A DNA stretch of 64,000 nt from Oerskovia sp042887685. GTDB taxonomy: Bacteria > Actinomycetota > Actinomycetes > Actinomycetales > Cellulomonadaceae. The notes beneath the pieces were generated by a model. The model did no database searches and was not told the DNA's origin. It worked only from the letters and a program-made list of their open reading frames with translations. Shown here in pieces: positions 43,127-51,294 of this stretch (position 1 is its first letter; every line of letters begins with the position of its first letter). The stretch lies in contig NZ_JBHVOS010000025.1 of assembly GCF_042887685.1 (NCBI RefSeq), positions 1 through 64,000 on the forward strand. Direction: 5' to 3'. Both the position numbers and the translations under genes were made by a program.

Positions 43127-44464
43127 TTGACGACGTCCCCCCTCCCCACCCCTGCGCCCCCGGCGCCCGCCACCCCGACCGCTCGCTCGCTCGAGCCGCT
43201 CGGCGTCGAGATCCCCTCCACCGTCCCGACGCACTGGTACAACCTGAACGCGGACCTGCCCGAGCCTGTCCCGCCGCACCTGCACCCGGGCACGCTCGAG
43301 CCGCTCGTGCCCGCGGACCTGGCCCCGTTGTTCCCCATGGCGCTGATCGAGCAGGAGGTCAGCACCGAGCGCTACATCGAGATCCCGCAGACGATCCGCG
43401 AGATCTACGCGATGTGGAGGCCGGCGCCGCTCATCCGTGCGCACCGCCTGGAGCGCGCTCTCGGCACGCCCGCCCGGATCTACTACAAGTACGAGGGCGT
43501 GAGCCCGGTCGGCTCGCACAAGCCGAACACGGCGATCGCGCAGGCGTACTACAACGCGATGGAGGGCACGACACGGCTCACGACCGAGACGGGCGCGGGG
43601 CAGTGGGGGGCCTCGCTCTCGATGGCCGCGGCGCTCCTGGGGCTCACGTGCGAGGTGTGGCAGGTGCGGGCGTCGTACGACTCGAAGCCGTACCGCCGTT
43701 TCCAGATGGAGGCGTACGGGGGCGTGTGCCACTCGTCGCCCTCGGAGCTGACGGCGTCGGGGCGCGCGATCCTCGCGAGCGACCCGGACACGACGGGCTC
43801 GCTCGGCATGGCGATCAGCGAGGCTGTCGAGGTCGCGGCGCAGGACCCGCAGGCGCACTACTCGCTGGGCAGCGTGCTCAACCACGTGATGCTGCACCAG
43901 ACGGTCATCGGTCAGGAGGCCCTGGTCCAGCTCGAGGAGGCGGGTGAGCCCGTCGCCGACGTGGTGTTCGGGTGCGCGGGCGGCGGGTCCAACCTCGCGG
44001 GTCTCACGTTCCCGTTCCTGGGGCGCAACCTGCGCGAGGGCACGACGACGCGGCTCGTCGCGTGCGAACCAGCAGCCTGCCCGTCGCTCACGCGGGGCGA
44101 GTACCGCTACGACCACGGTGACGTCGCGGGGCTCACGCCGCTGCTCAAGATGCACACGCTGGGCAAGGACTTCGTGCCACCGGCCATCCACGCGGGCGGC
44201 CTGCGCTACCACGGCATGTCGCCCATGGTGTCGCACGCCGTGAACCTGGGGCTCATGGACGCGATCGCGATCGACCAGGACGAGGCGTTCCGGGCGGGGC
44301 TCGAGTTCGCCCGCTCGGAGGGCATCATCCCGGCGCCCGAGTCGACGCACGCGGTCGCGGCGGCGATCGCGTACGCGCGCACGCTCACGGAGCCCGAGGT
44401 CGTGGTCATCGGCCTGTCGGGCAACGGCCAGCTCGACCTGCCGGCGTACTCGCAGTACGTCTGA
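43127..44464 (+). CDS. TrpB2-like tryptophan synthase beta chain
   Basis: PLP enzyme of the TrpB2 group, condensing indole and serine to tryptophan, 445 aa and longer than canonical TrpB. The PLP Lys is in GSHKPNTAIAQ near residue 130, with glutamine-loop-type ETGAGQWGASLSMAAA near 165. The phosphate-binding Gly loop is CAGGGSNLAGL near 285. It starts at TTG 43127, with AAGGAGAG 7-14 nt upstream; the ATG at 43088 lacks such a site. No trpA or other trp gene is nearby, so it may salvage free indole. A Trp-codon leader precedes it. Confidence 0.93.
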   Translation: MTTSPLPTPAPPAPATPTARSLEPLGVEIPSTVPTHWYNLNADLPEPVPPHLHPGTLEPLVPADLAPLFPMALIEQEVSTERYIEIPQTIREIYAMWRPAPLIRAHRLERALGTPARIYYKYEGVSPVGSHKPNTAIAQAYYNAMEGTTRLTTETGAGQWGASLSMAAALLGLTCEVWQVRASYDSKPYRRFQMEAYGGVCHSSPSELTASGRAILASDPDTTGSLGMAISEAVEVAAQDPQAHYSLGSVLNHVMLHQTVIGQEALVQLEEAGEPVADVVFGCAGGGSNLAGLTFPFLGRNLREGTTTRLVACEPAACPSLTRGEYRYDHGDVAGLTPLLKMHTLGKDFVPPAIHAGGLRYHGMSPMVSHAVNLGLMDAIAIDQDEAFRAGLEFARSEGIIPAPESTHAVAAAIAYARTLTEPEVVVIGLSGNGQLDLPAYSQYV

Positions 44465-44510
44465 CGCCCGGCGCGAGGGCGTCTCTCGGGCACCCGCCTA
44501 GACTGGGCGG

Positions 44511-45248
44511 GTGCCCGAGACCCTCTCCGAGGCCCGCGAGCAGGGCTTCCGTACCGACATCGTGTCCTTCGTCCGCCGCAGCGGTCGCCTCAACACCCGC
44601 CAGCAGCGCGCGTGGGACGACCACGCCGACCAGTTCGTCCTGGACGTCCCGCGGTCGATCGCGCGCACGTCCGTGGACCCGGCCTTCGTGCTCGACGTCG
44701 TCGCGACCTTCGGGCGGACCGCTCCGCTCGTGGTGGAGGTCGGGTCGGGCCTGGGGGAGGCCGTGGTCCACGCTGCCGAGACCGCCCCGGAACGCGACTT
44801 CCTGGCCGTCGAGGTCTACACCCCGGGCCTCGCGCAGACCGTGCTGCGGGCGACGCAGCGGGGGCTGACGAACCTGCGCCTGCTGCAGGCGAACGCGGCC
44901 GAGGTGCTCACGACGACCCTGCCGGAGGGCTCGGTCGACGAGCTCTGGGTCTTCTTCCCCGACCCGTGGCACAAGGCCCGCCACCACAAGCGTCGTCTCG
45001 TGACTCCCGAGCTCGCGGAGCTCGCCGCGCGCGCGATCCGTCCGGGAGGGACGTGGCGGCTCGCGACCGACTGGGCGGAGTACGCGGACCAGATGCTCGA
45101 GGTCGTGGGCGCGAACCCGTCGTTCGAGAACGTCCACGGGGTGGGCGCGGTCGCGCCGCGCTTCGAGGGGCGCGTGCTCACGAGCTTCGAGAACAAGGGC
45201 CACGCGGCCGGGCGGGTCATCACGGACCTGGAGTTCCGCCGGGTCTGA
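44511..45248 (+). CDS. trmB: tRNA (guanine-N7)-methyltransferase
   Basis: Methylates G46 of tRNAs using SAM, 245 aa. The SAM motif is VVEVGSGLGEAVVHAAE near residue 80, and the family signature is FFPDPWHKARHHKRRLVTPEL near 150, with the C-terminal FENKGHAAGR. A -10 TAGACT (44499-44504) ends 6 nt before the GTG, so it is leaderless although close to trpB2 (46 nt). Confidence 0.94.
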   Translation: MPETLSEAREQGFRTDIVSFVRRSGRLNTRQQRAWDDHADQFVLDVPRSIARTSVDPAFVLDVVATFGRTAPLVVEVGSGLGEAVVHAAETAPERDFLAVEVYTPGLAQTVLRATQRGLTNLRLLQANAAEVLTTTLPEGSVDELWVFFPDPWHKARHHKRRLVTPELAELAARAIRPGGTWRLATDWAEYADQMLEVVGANPSFENVHGVGAVAPRFEGRVLTSFENKGHAAGRVITDLEFRRV

Positions 45249-45387
45249 GGCCGGGCGGAACTCGCCCCGGGCAGGTCGCCTCGCGGCCTGGTCGGCCTGG
45301 TGCTGCGGGCGCGTCGTGGGGCGGCGCGCGGTCGCCCCGCCGTCGCCCCGACGGCGCCCCGACGGCGCCGCTCACCTCGCGTGGGCC

Positions 45388-45449
45388 GTCGAGCGTGCAG
45401 CTCGGGTCGTCGTCGGCGCACGGGGGCAGCCTGAGCTGCACGCTCGGTG
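45388..45449. repeat. Extragenic palindrome, family A copy 2
   Basis: Shares the core CGAGCGTGCAGCTCGGG with copies 1 and 3 (transition differences). The left arm is from 45388 and the right arm (complement) ends at 45449. It lies between convergent trmB and a lipoprotein gene. Short GTCGCCCCG/ACGGCGCC repeats lie just left of it (45330-45370). Nothing else is seen in the 256-bp gap. Confidence 0.8.
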
Positions 45450-45504
45450 TCCGGGCCGTGCTCGGTGACTGCCCCGAGGCGCGCACACCTCGTCCCGAGA
45501 TGCC

Positions 45505-45978
45505 TCAGCCGCCGGTGAACATCAGGGTGAACAGCTCGGCATCCGCCGCGACGCACGGCTCGGCGAGGGCGTCGAACGCGTCGCGCCAGGCGTCCGACCT
45601 GATGACGGTGGGTTCGGTCCTGGCCCAGGTCTCGACCGCGGGGACGGTGTCCTGCAGGTCGGCGACCGCCAGGCTCACGGCACTCTCGCCGTCCGAGGGG
45701 ATGCGATGCAGCACGTGTGTCGCGACCTCGTACCAGCCCTGCTGCTCCTGGACGGCCATGCGACCCTCGCTCAGGGCGATGTCCGCGTTCTCCACGATCG
45801 ACTGGACGTCGGAGACTGCCGCGCACGCGGCGGCATCCTGCGCCGTGTCACCCTCGGACGCGGCCTGCGCCACCTCGCCCGTGGGCCCGGGAGGGGCGCT
45901 GCTCTCCCCGCTGCAGCCTGCCGCCATCAGCGCCACCAGCACCAGGGCCGAAGCCCCGGCCGTCGTGCTTCCTCGCAT
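45505..45978 (-). CDS. Hypothetical lipoprotein
   Basis: 157-aa predicted lipoprotein with no recognised family. The signal is MRGSTTAGASALVLVALMAAGC, where the lipid-bearing Cys (lipobox AAGC) is near residue 22. The mature domain is mostly helical, with two Cys (DAAACAAV and AEPCVAAD). ATG 45978 is the natural start because the signal peptide begins there. The gene is flanked on both sides by family A palindromes. Confidence 0.8.
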   Translation of the reverse strand: MRGSTTAGASALVLVALMAAGCSGESSAPPGPTGEVAQAASEGDTAQDAAACAAVSDVQSIVENADIALSEGRMAVQEQQGWYEVATHVLHRIPSDGESAVSLAVADLQDTVPAVETWARTEPTVIRSDAWRDAFDALAEPCVAADAELFTLMFTGG

Positions 45979-46088
45979 GAACGCACCCCCGTCGTGATCG
46001 TGTGGCCTGAGACTACACAGCGCGAACGGTGTGAGCTGCACAGGTGCAGCGCCGGCGCACCGTTTCGCGGTGTCGTGGATCCATCGTG

Positions 46089-46155
46089 CGTGCCGAGTCT
46101 GCAGTTCGGGTCGTCCCTGGCGCCTGCGGACAGCCCGAACTGCACACTCGGCACG
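46089..46155. repeat. Extragenic palindrome, family A copy 3
   Basis: 22-nt arms (46089-46110 and 46134-46155) with a single mismatch around a 23-nt loop. Its core matches copy 1. It lies between the divergent lipoprotein and kinase genes, a place where a terminator is not expected. Confidence 0.85.
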
Positions 46156-46235
46156 CGCGCCAGCCGCCCGCCCGCGCCGGCTCGCTACGGCAATCCGCTC
46201 GCGTCCAGCCCGCCGCACGCCCTAGGGTCCCGGGC

Positions 46236-46814
46236 ATGCCCCCTGAGACCTCCCTGCCCGACGGCGCCGCTCGCGTCGGTGAGCCCGCTCCCGTCCTCGT
46301 CGTCACCGGTGCCATGGCCTCCGGGAAGTCGACCGTGGCCGACGCCCTGGCCCGGTCCTTCCCCGTCGCGGCTCACGTGCGCGGCGACATGTTCCGCCGC
46401 TTCGTCGTGAGCGGGCAGGCGTCGATGGACCCGCCTCTCTCGGAGCGGGCCCGCGCCCAGCTCGACCTGCGGCACGCTCTCGCGGCCCGCGCGGCCGACA
46501 CGTACGCGGCCGCTGGGATCACGGCCGTCGTCCAGGACATCCTGCTGGGGCCCGACCTGGCCCGGTTCACGGCGAGCCTGTCCACCCGGCCGCGCTACGC
46601 CGTCGTGCTGGTGCCCGATGCGGCGGCCCTCGCGGCGCGTGACGCCGCCCGGCACAAGCAGGCCTACGGCGCGTGGACCCCCGACGAGTTCGCCGCGGCC
46701 GCTCGCGAGACCCCGGGCGGGCTGCACCTCGACACGACCGGGTGGACCGTCGAGGAGACGGTCGCGCAGATCCTCGGGCGTCTCGACGAAGCCCGCGTCG
46801 ACGACGCGACCTGA
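46236..46814 (+). CDS. AAA/zeta-type P-loop kinase
   Basis: 192-aa small-molecule or nucleotide kinase-like P-loop protein. Walker A is TGAMASGKST near residue 27. AHVRGDMFRRF could be a lid/substrate segment, and DILLGPDLARF and HLDTTGWTVEETV follow. It resembles the phosphotransferases often annotated as AAA-family ATPase or chloramphenicol-phosphotransferase-like. The substrate is unknown. No antitoxin partner is adjacent. A -10 TAGGGT (46223-46228) is 7 nt before the ATG. Confidence 0.82.
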   Translation: MPPETSLPDGAARVGEPAPVLVVTGAMASGKSTVADALARSFPVAAHVRGDMFRRFVVSGQASMDPPLSERARAQLDLRHALAARAADTYAAAGITAVVQDILLGPDLARFTASLSTRPRYAVVLVPDAAALAARDAARHKQAYGAWTPDEFAAAARETPGGLHLDTTGWTVEETVAQILGRLDEARVDDAT

Positions 46815-46858
46815 GGCGGGCCCCGCCCCTGCCCGGCGGGCGACCGCGCGAGGTCCCG

Positions 46859-47338
46859 CTAGGCCGGTCCGACGCGCGTGACGGGTGTGGTCGACGTCCA
46901 GACCGGGTCCGTCGCGATGTGCGTCAGCCGCCAGCCGGCACCGGTCCTGCGCGCCCTGAGCCGGTAGACCGCTCCGAGGGTGACGGGCTTGTCCGCCCGC
47001 GGCTCGCGTCGTGCGAACGTGGCGACGACGTTCGCCCGGACCTCTGCGTGATCGTGCGCGAGATCGACCAGGACGTTTCCGACGAGGTGCTGGACGCCGT
47101 CCTCCGGCCGATGGTTGCGCGCGGCCTGGGCGATGACGGCGTCGATCCCGTGCACGGTGCCGCCGGGGGTGCTGGCGTGCGCGTCCGGGACGAGCAGGTC
47201 GCGGAGCCGGTCGGTGTCGCCGTCGTCGAGGGCGGCCGTGAGCCGGGAGACGAGGCGTGCGACGTCCTCGCGGTCGAGCAGGCCGCGCAGGGCGTCCTGG
47301 TGCGTGGTGGGAAGGGGGGAGTCGTCGAGCACGGGCAT
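46859..47338 (-). CDS. SnoaL-like / NTF2-fold protein
   Basis: 159-aa protein with a SnoaL_4-type NTF2 fold: EDVARLVSRLTAALDDGDTD, then VPDAHASTPGGTVHGIDAV, and the closing YRLRARRTGAGWRLTHI. Catalytic function is unknown; such proteins include isomerases, dehydratases and hydroxylase relatives. ATG 47338 has GGAGG at the right distance. It is divergent from a MarR regulator with a shared operator region. Confidence 0.83.
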   Translation of the reverse strand: MPVLDDSPLPTTHQDALRGLLDREDVARLVSRLTAALDDGDTDRLRDLLVPDAHASTPGGTVHGIDAVIAQAARNHRPEDGVQHLVGNVLVDLAHDHAEVRANVVATFARREPRADKPVTLGAVYRLRARRTGAGWRLTHIATDPVWTSTTPVTRVGPA

Positions 47339-47372
47339 GGGAGCCTCCGAGGGTCGGGTACCACCGCAGATC

Positions 47373-47427
47373 GTTGGAGCTCCCAACATATCTAGTGTTG
47401 GTGTTACCCACAATAGGTAGCGCCAAC
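47373..47427. promoter_or_regulatory. Candidate MarR operators in divergent region
   Basis: Two inverted repeats with arms GTTGG/CCAAC: GTTGGAGCTCCCAAC (47373-47387), and a wider pair 47397-47401 with 47423-47427 that encloses TACC-N7-GGTA (47405-47419). They cover the promoter gap between the SnoaL-like and MarR genes. Confidence 0.6.
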
Positions 47428-47445
47428 AAAGCGTAGGATCGGGGC

Positions 47446-47895
47446 ATGGAGATCGAGACCGCCCCCGAACGCCTCCGGGCACTGCCCAGCTGGCTGCTCG
47501 CCCAGGCGGCGCTCGAGGCAGCCAGGACCGTCTCGGAGTACCTGTCCGCCGTGGGTGCGCACCGGTCCCACTACGCCGTGCTCGCGGCGCTGGAGGAGTT
47601 CGGCCCAGCGAGCCAGGCCGCACTCGGGCGCCGGTGCGGGATCGACCGCAGCGACATGGTCGCGCTGCTCGACGGGCTGGCAGCCGACGGTGACGTCGAG
47701 CGCCGACCCGACCCGTCCGACCGGCGTCGCAACACCGTCACGCTGACACCGAGGGGGGTGCGACGGCTCGAGGAGCTCAGCGCCGTGCTCGGGAACGCGC
47801 AGGACGCGCTCCTCTCGCCGCTGCCGAGCAGGGACCGCGACGCGCTGGTCGCCCTGCTGCGCGCGCTGGTCACCGGGCACGACGCGCGCCGCTAG
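47446..47895 (+). CDS. MarR family transcriptional regulator
   Basis: 149-aa winged-helix regulator. It has the helix LLAQAALEAARTVSEYLSA, recognition region SQAALGRRCGIDRSDMVALL near residue 60 and wing VERRPDPSDRRRNTVTLT near 85. Such proteins often bind phenolic or oxidative ligands. A -10 TAGGAT (47434-47439) is 6 nt before the ATG, inside reach of the inverted repeats, so autoregulation and control of the SnoaL-like gene are likely. Confidence 0.92.
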   Translation: MEIETAPERLRALPSWLLAQAALEAARTVSEYLSAVGAHRSHYAVLAALEEFGPASQAALGRRCGIDRSDMVALLDGLAADGDVERRPDPSDRRRNTVTLTPRGVRRLEELSAVLGNAQDALLSPLPSRDRDALVALLRALVTGHDARR

Positions 47896-47974
47896 CGGGC
47901 TGCGCGCTCCTCCCCGGGCGCCCGCCCCGCGTCCCGGCGGGCAACCGCTCGCGGTCCGGGTCACGATGGGAGGC

Positions 47975-49486
47975 ATGAGCACCGACCCACGCACCCAGGC
48001 CACCCCGGACGAGACCTACGACGTGATCGTGATCGGTGGTGGGCCCGTCGGCGAGAACGCCGCCGACCGTGCGAGCCGCACCGGGCTGAGCGTCGCCGTG
48101 GTCGAGGCAGAGCTCGTCGGAGGGGAGTGCTCCTACTGGGCGTGCATGCCGTCCAAGGCGCTGCTGCGCCCCGGCGCGGCGCTCGCGGCCGCGCGTGCGG
48201 TTCCCGGCATCGTGGCCGACCCGGTGCTCGACCCCGCCCCGATCCTGGCGCGCCGCGACGAGATGGTCTCGCACTGGGACGACTCCGGGCAGGTCCAGTG
48301 GCTCGACGGCGCCGGGATCTCGCTCGTGCGCGGGCTCGGCCGGCTGGTCGGGGCGAAGCTCGTCGAGGTCAGCCCCGAGGACCCCGACGCCGACGTCGAC
48401 GACCTCCCCGAGACCCGCCTGCTCGCCGCACGGCACGCCGTGATCGTCGCGACGGGCAGTGTGCCCGTCCTGCCCGACACCCCGGGCCTCGCCGAGACGG
48501 ACCCGTGGAGCAGCCGTGAGGCCACGAGCGTCCAGGACGTCCCGACCTCGATCGTGGTGGTGGGCGGGGGAGTCGTGGGCGTCGAGATGGCGACGGCGTT
48601 CCGCGACCTGGGGTCGCAGGTCACGCTGCTCTCGCGCGGTCGCCTGCTCGGGCGCTCGGAGCCGTTCGCGGGCGAGGCCGTCGCGGCGGGCCTGAAGAGG
48701 ATCGGCGTGGACGTGCGCCTGGGCGTGAGCGTCACGGGAGCGACGTCCCTGCCCGACGGCGGATCGCGCCTCGCGTACGACGGCCCGCAGGGCAAGGGGT
48801 CGGTCGCGGCGGCGCAGGTGCTCGTCGCGACGGGCCGCGTGCCGCGCACCGCGGACCTGGGGGTCGACGTCGTCGGGCTCGAACCCGGGAAGGCGCTCGC
48901 GGTCGACGACCAGCTCGAGGTCCAGGGGGTCGACGGCGGCTGGCTGTTCGCGTGCGGCGACGTGACGGGGCGGGTGGCGACCACGCACCAGGGCAAGTAC
49001 CAGGGGCGCGTCGTGGGCGACGTGGTCGCGGCACGGTTCGGGAAGGCGAAGCCCGGGCAGGCGGCGGCGGCCGGCGGGGACGGCGAGAGCCCCGAGCCGT
49101 GGAGCCGCTACGCCGCGACCGCAGACCACGGTGCGAAGACCCAGGTCGTGTTCTCCCGCCCCGAGGTCGCGTCGGTGGGGCTGACCGAGGCCGAGGCCAG
49201 GAAGGCCGGGCTCCCGGTCAAGGCGGTGTCGTACAAGCTCGGGTCGGTGTCCGGGGCGGTGCTCGTGGCCGAGGGGTACGAGGGGACCGCGCAGATCGTC
49301 GTCGACACCGACCGGCAGGTGATCGTGGGCGCGACGTTCGTCGGGCCGGACGCGGCGGAGATGCTGCACGCCGCGACCATCGCGATCGTCGGGCAGGTGC
49401 CGCTTGCACGCCTGTGGCACGCTGTGCCCGCCTACCCGACGATCAGCGAGGTCTGGCTACGGCTGCTCGAGACCTACGGCCTGTAG
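47975..49486 (+). CDS. Pyridine nucleotide-disulfide oxidoreductase (class I)
   Basis: Flavoenzyme of the dihydrolipoamide dehydrogenase / mercuric reductase group, 503 aa. The FAD motif is VIVIGGGPVGENAADRAS near 17-35. The redox Cys pair is in GGECSYWACMPSKAL (CxxxxC) near 50. The NAD(P) motif is VVVGGGVVGVEMATAF near 190, and the C-terminal dimer domain holds the HAVPAYPT His-Glu region. The substrate is undefined (mycothione, a quinone or lipoamide are possible). ATG 47975 has GGGAGG just upstream. Confidence 0.88.
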   Translation: MSTDPRTQATPDETYDVIVIGGGPVGENAADRASRTGLSVAVVEAELVGGECSYWACMPSKALLRPGAALAAARAVPGIVADPVLDPAPILARRDEMVSHWDDSGQVQWLDGAGISLVRGLGRLVGAKLVEVSPEDPDADVDDLPETRLLAARHAVIVATGSVPVLPDTPGLAETDPWSSREATSVQDVPTSIVVVGGGVVGVEMATAFRDLGSQVTLLSRGRLLGRSEPFAGEAVAAGLKRIGVDVRLGVSVTGATSLPDGGSRLAYDGPQGKGSVAAAQVLVATGRVPRTADLGVDVVGLEPGKALAVDDQLEVQGVDGGWLFACGDVTGRVATTHQGKYQGRVVGDVVAARFGKAKPGQAAAAGGDGESPEPWSRYAATADHGAKTQVVFSRPEVASVGLTEAEARKAGLPVKAVSYKLGSVSGAVLVAEGYEGTAQIVVDTDRQVIVGATFVGPDAAEMLHAATIAIVGQVPLARLWHAVPAYPTISEVWLRLLETYGL

Positions 49487-49496
49487 GCGCGCGGGC

Positions 49497-49516
49497 CCGA
49501 GCAGCCGCCTGCTCGG
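49497..49516. terminator. Hairpin between convergent flavoprotein and transporter genes
   Basis: Perfect 8-bp arms (49497-49504, 49509-49516) with a 4-nt loop. Confidence 0.65.
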
Positions 49517-50527
49517 TCAGCCGAGCTGGCCGTCCGAGGAGAACACGAGCCCGAGCACGATCTCGCCCTGGAGCAGCGCCGACTTGGTCAGCGGCCCGCC
49601 CACGTCAAGGTTCACGAAGTTGGTCACGTTGAGACCGTAGGTCTCCTCGAGCCCCGGCTGGCAGAACGCGCGCTCCGGGCACTCCGGTCCGGCGCCGAGA
49701 GTGACGCCGCCGGGGCAGGCCTCGGCCAGCTCGCTGAGCGTCGACACGTCGTACTTCTCGGCGAAGGCCGTCGTGACGGCGAACGCGTTCTGGTCCTGGG
49801 CCGCCGACGGCTCGCCGAACGTCAGTCCCTTCTGCGTCCCGAGGTCGCGCAGCGCGGTCACCGTGGCGTCGAGGTCCCCGCTCGCGAGGGGCTCGGCGTC
49901 GGGGCCGTTGATCTCCTTGTTGAGGAACTCGGTGAGCGTGCCCACGTACTCGGGGAACACGCTGAGCTGCCCCGACTCGAGCGCGGGCAGGTACGTCTCG
50001 CGCGCGTCGACGGTCTGGACCGTGGCGTCGTAGCCGGCCGAGCGCAGGACCGCGGCGTAGATCTCGGCGAGCGTCGTGCTCTCGGAGAAGTTGGCCGCAC
50101 CCACGACGAGCGAGGTGCCTGCTCCCGGGGTCGAGGTCGCTGCGAGCCCCTCGTCGTCGACGAACTTCTGCGCGGCCTGCGAGGACGTCTGCCGGTCCAC
50201 GTCGACGGCCTTGTTGAGCGCGATGAGCTTGTCGGTGGTAAGTGCCGCGGACACGGTGTCGAGCAGCTCCAGCACGGCGGGCTGGTTCGCGACGGCCGCC
50301 GCGTTGGCCGCCGGGATGATGTTGTCGACGGTCTGCAGCTTCTTGTCGTCCTCGAGGACGACGAGCGCGTCGCCCGCGACGGGCTCGCACACGGTGCCGC
50401 TCGCGGTCGACGTGGAGCCTCCGGACGCCTCGGTGCCGGAGGAGCCGGCCTCGCCGCACGCCGCGAGAGCGACGACGAGGAGGGCGGAAGCGGTCAGGGT
50501 GCGGAAGGTGGTGGATCGCCGTGACAT
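49517..50527 (-). CDS. Glycine betaine-type ABC transporter, substrate-binding lipoprotein
   Basis: 336-aa periplasmic-binding lipoprotein of the OpuAC family. The signal peptide is LTASALLVVALAACG with lipobox LAAC near residue 23. SLVVGAANFSESTTLAEIYA starts the mature domain. EYVGTLTEFLNKEI and TYGLNVTNFVNLDVGG mark the two lobes. It probably binds betaine, choline or another quaternary amine, or in this subgroup possibly other solutes. It is last in the permease-permease-SBP operon on this strand. Confidence 0.9.
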   Translation of the reverse strand: MSRRSTTFRTLTASALLVVALAACGEAGSSGTEASGGSTSTASGTVCEPVAGDALVVLEDDKKLQTVDNIIPAANAAAVANQPAVLELLDTVSAALTTDKLIALNKAVDVDRQTSSQAAQKFVDDEGLAATSTPGAGTSLVVGAANFSESTTLAEIYAAVLRSAGYDATVQTVDARETYLPALESGQLSVFPEYVGTLTEFLNKEINGPDAEPLASGDLDATVTALRDLGTQKGLTFGEPSAAQDQNAFAVTTAFAEKYDVSTLSELAEACPGGVTLGAGPECPERAFCQPGLEETYGLNVTNFVNLDVGGPLTKSALLQGEIVLGLVFSSDGQLG

Positions 50528-50613
50528 GGGTGTCAGGTGCCTCTCGGGTCGTCGGCTCGCACGGACAACCCATTCCACCCCCCGGGAAGGGCACCGGCAA
50601 CCCGAGCGGCACC

Positions 50614-51294
50614 TCAGCGCACGGTGCCCGCCTTGACCCGCAGCGGTGCGGGGGTCACCGCCCGCTGGACGAGCGCGAGCACCGCGTCCACCACGAGGCA
50701 CAGCACCGCGATCACGACCCCCACCGCGAGGACCTGCCCGTAGCGCTGGTTGGAGAACCCGACCCGCAGGGGTACGCCCAGCCCACCGCCCCCGACGAAG
50801 GCCGCGAGCGTCAGCACCGCGATGACCTGCACGATCGCGGTCCGCAGTCCCGCCGCGACCAGGGGCACCGCGAGCGGGACCTCGACGAGCCACAGCGATC
50901 GCTGCGAGCTCATGCCCATGCCGCGTGCCGCGTCCTTGACGTCGGGGTCGACCTCGGCGACGCCCGTGTAGGCGTTCGCGAGGATGAGCGGGATCGCGAA
51001 GATCACGGCCGAGATGACCGCGGCCCGGTCCCCGAACAGCCCGCCCGCCGCGAGGATCAGCAGGATCCCGAACGTCGGCAGCGCGCGCGAGGTGTTCACG
51101 ACCACGATCGTCGGGCCCGCGCCCTTGCCCGAGTGGCCGAGCCAGATGCCCGCGGGCAGCGCGATGAGCGCGGCCAGGAGGACCGCCACCGCGGTCATCT
51201 CCAGGTGCTCTCCCGTGCGGACCAGCAGCCCGTCGGGCCCTGTCCAGTTGAGCGGGTCGTTGAGCCACGTCAGGGCTTCCTGGACGACGTTCAT
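50614..51294 (-). CDS. Glycine betaine-type ABC transporter permease
   Basis: 226-aa membrane permease of the binding-protein-dependent family, about five helices. LEMTAVAVLLAALIALPAGIW is near the N-terminus. The EAA-like loop is VDPDVKDAARGMGMSSQRSLW near residue 115, which contacts the ATPase. ATG 51294 overlaps the partner permease stop by 4 bp. It pairs with the other permease to form the membrane channel. Confidence 0.92.
   Translation of the reverse strand: MNVVQEALTWLNDPLNWTGPDGLLVRTGEHLEMTAVAVLLAALIALPAGIWLGHSGKGAGPTIVVVNTSRALPTFGILLILAAGGLFGDRAAVISAVIFAIPLILANAYTGVAEVDPDVKDAARGMGMSSQRSLWLVEVPLAVPLVAAGLRTAIVQVIAVLTLAAFVGGGGLGVPLRVGFSNQRYGQVLAVGVVIAVLCLVVDAVLALVQRAVTPAPLRVKAGTVR

Noticed and set aside
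46236..46814. Zeta-toxin of a toxin-antitoxin pair
   Set aside because: It has a P-loop kinase fold but no small antitoxin gene on either side. The left neighbour is a divergent lipoprotein gene.
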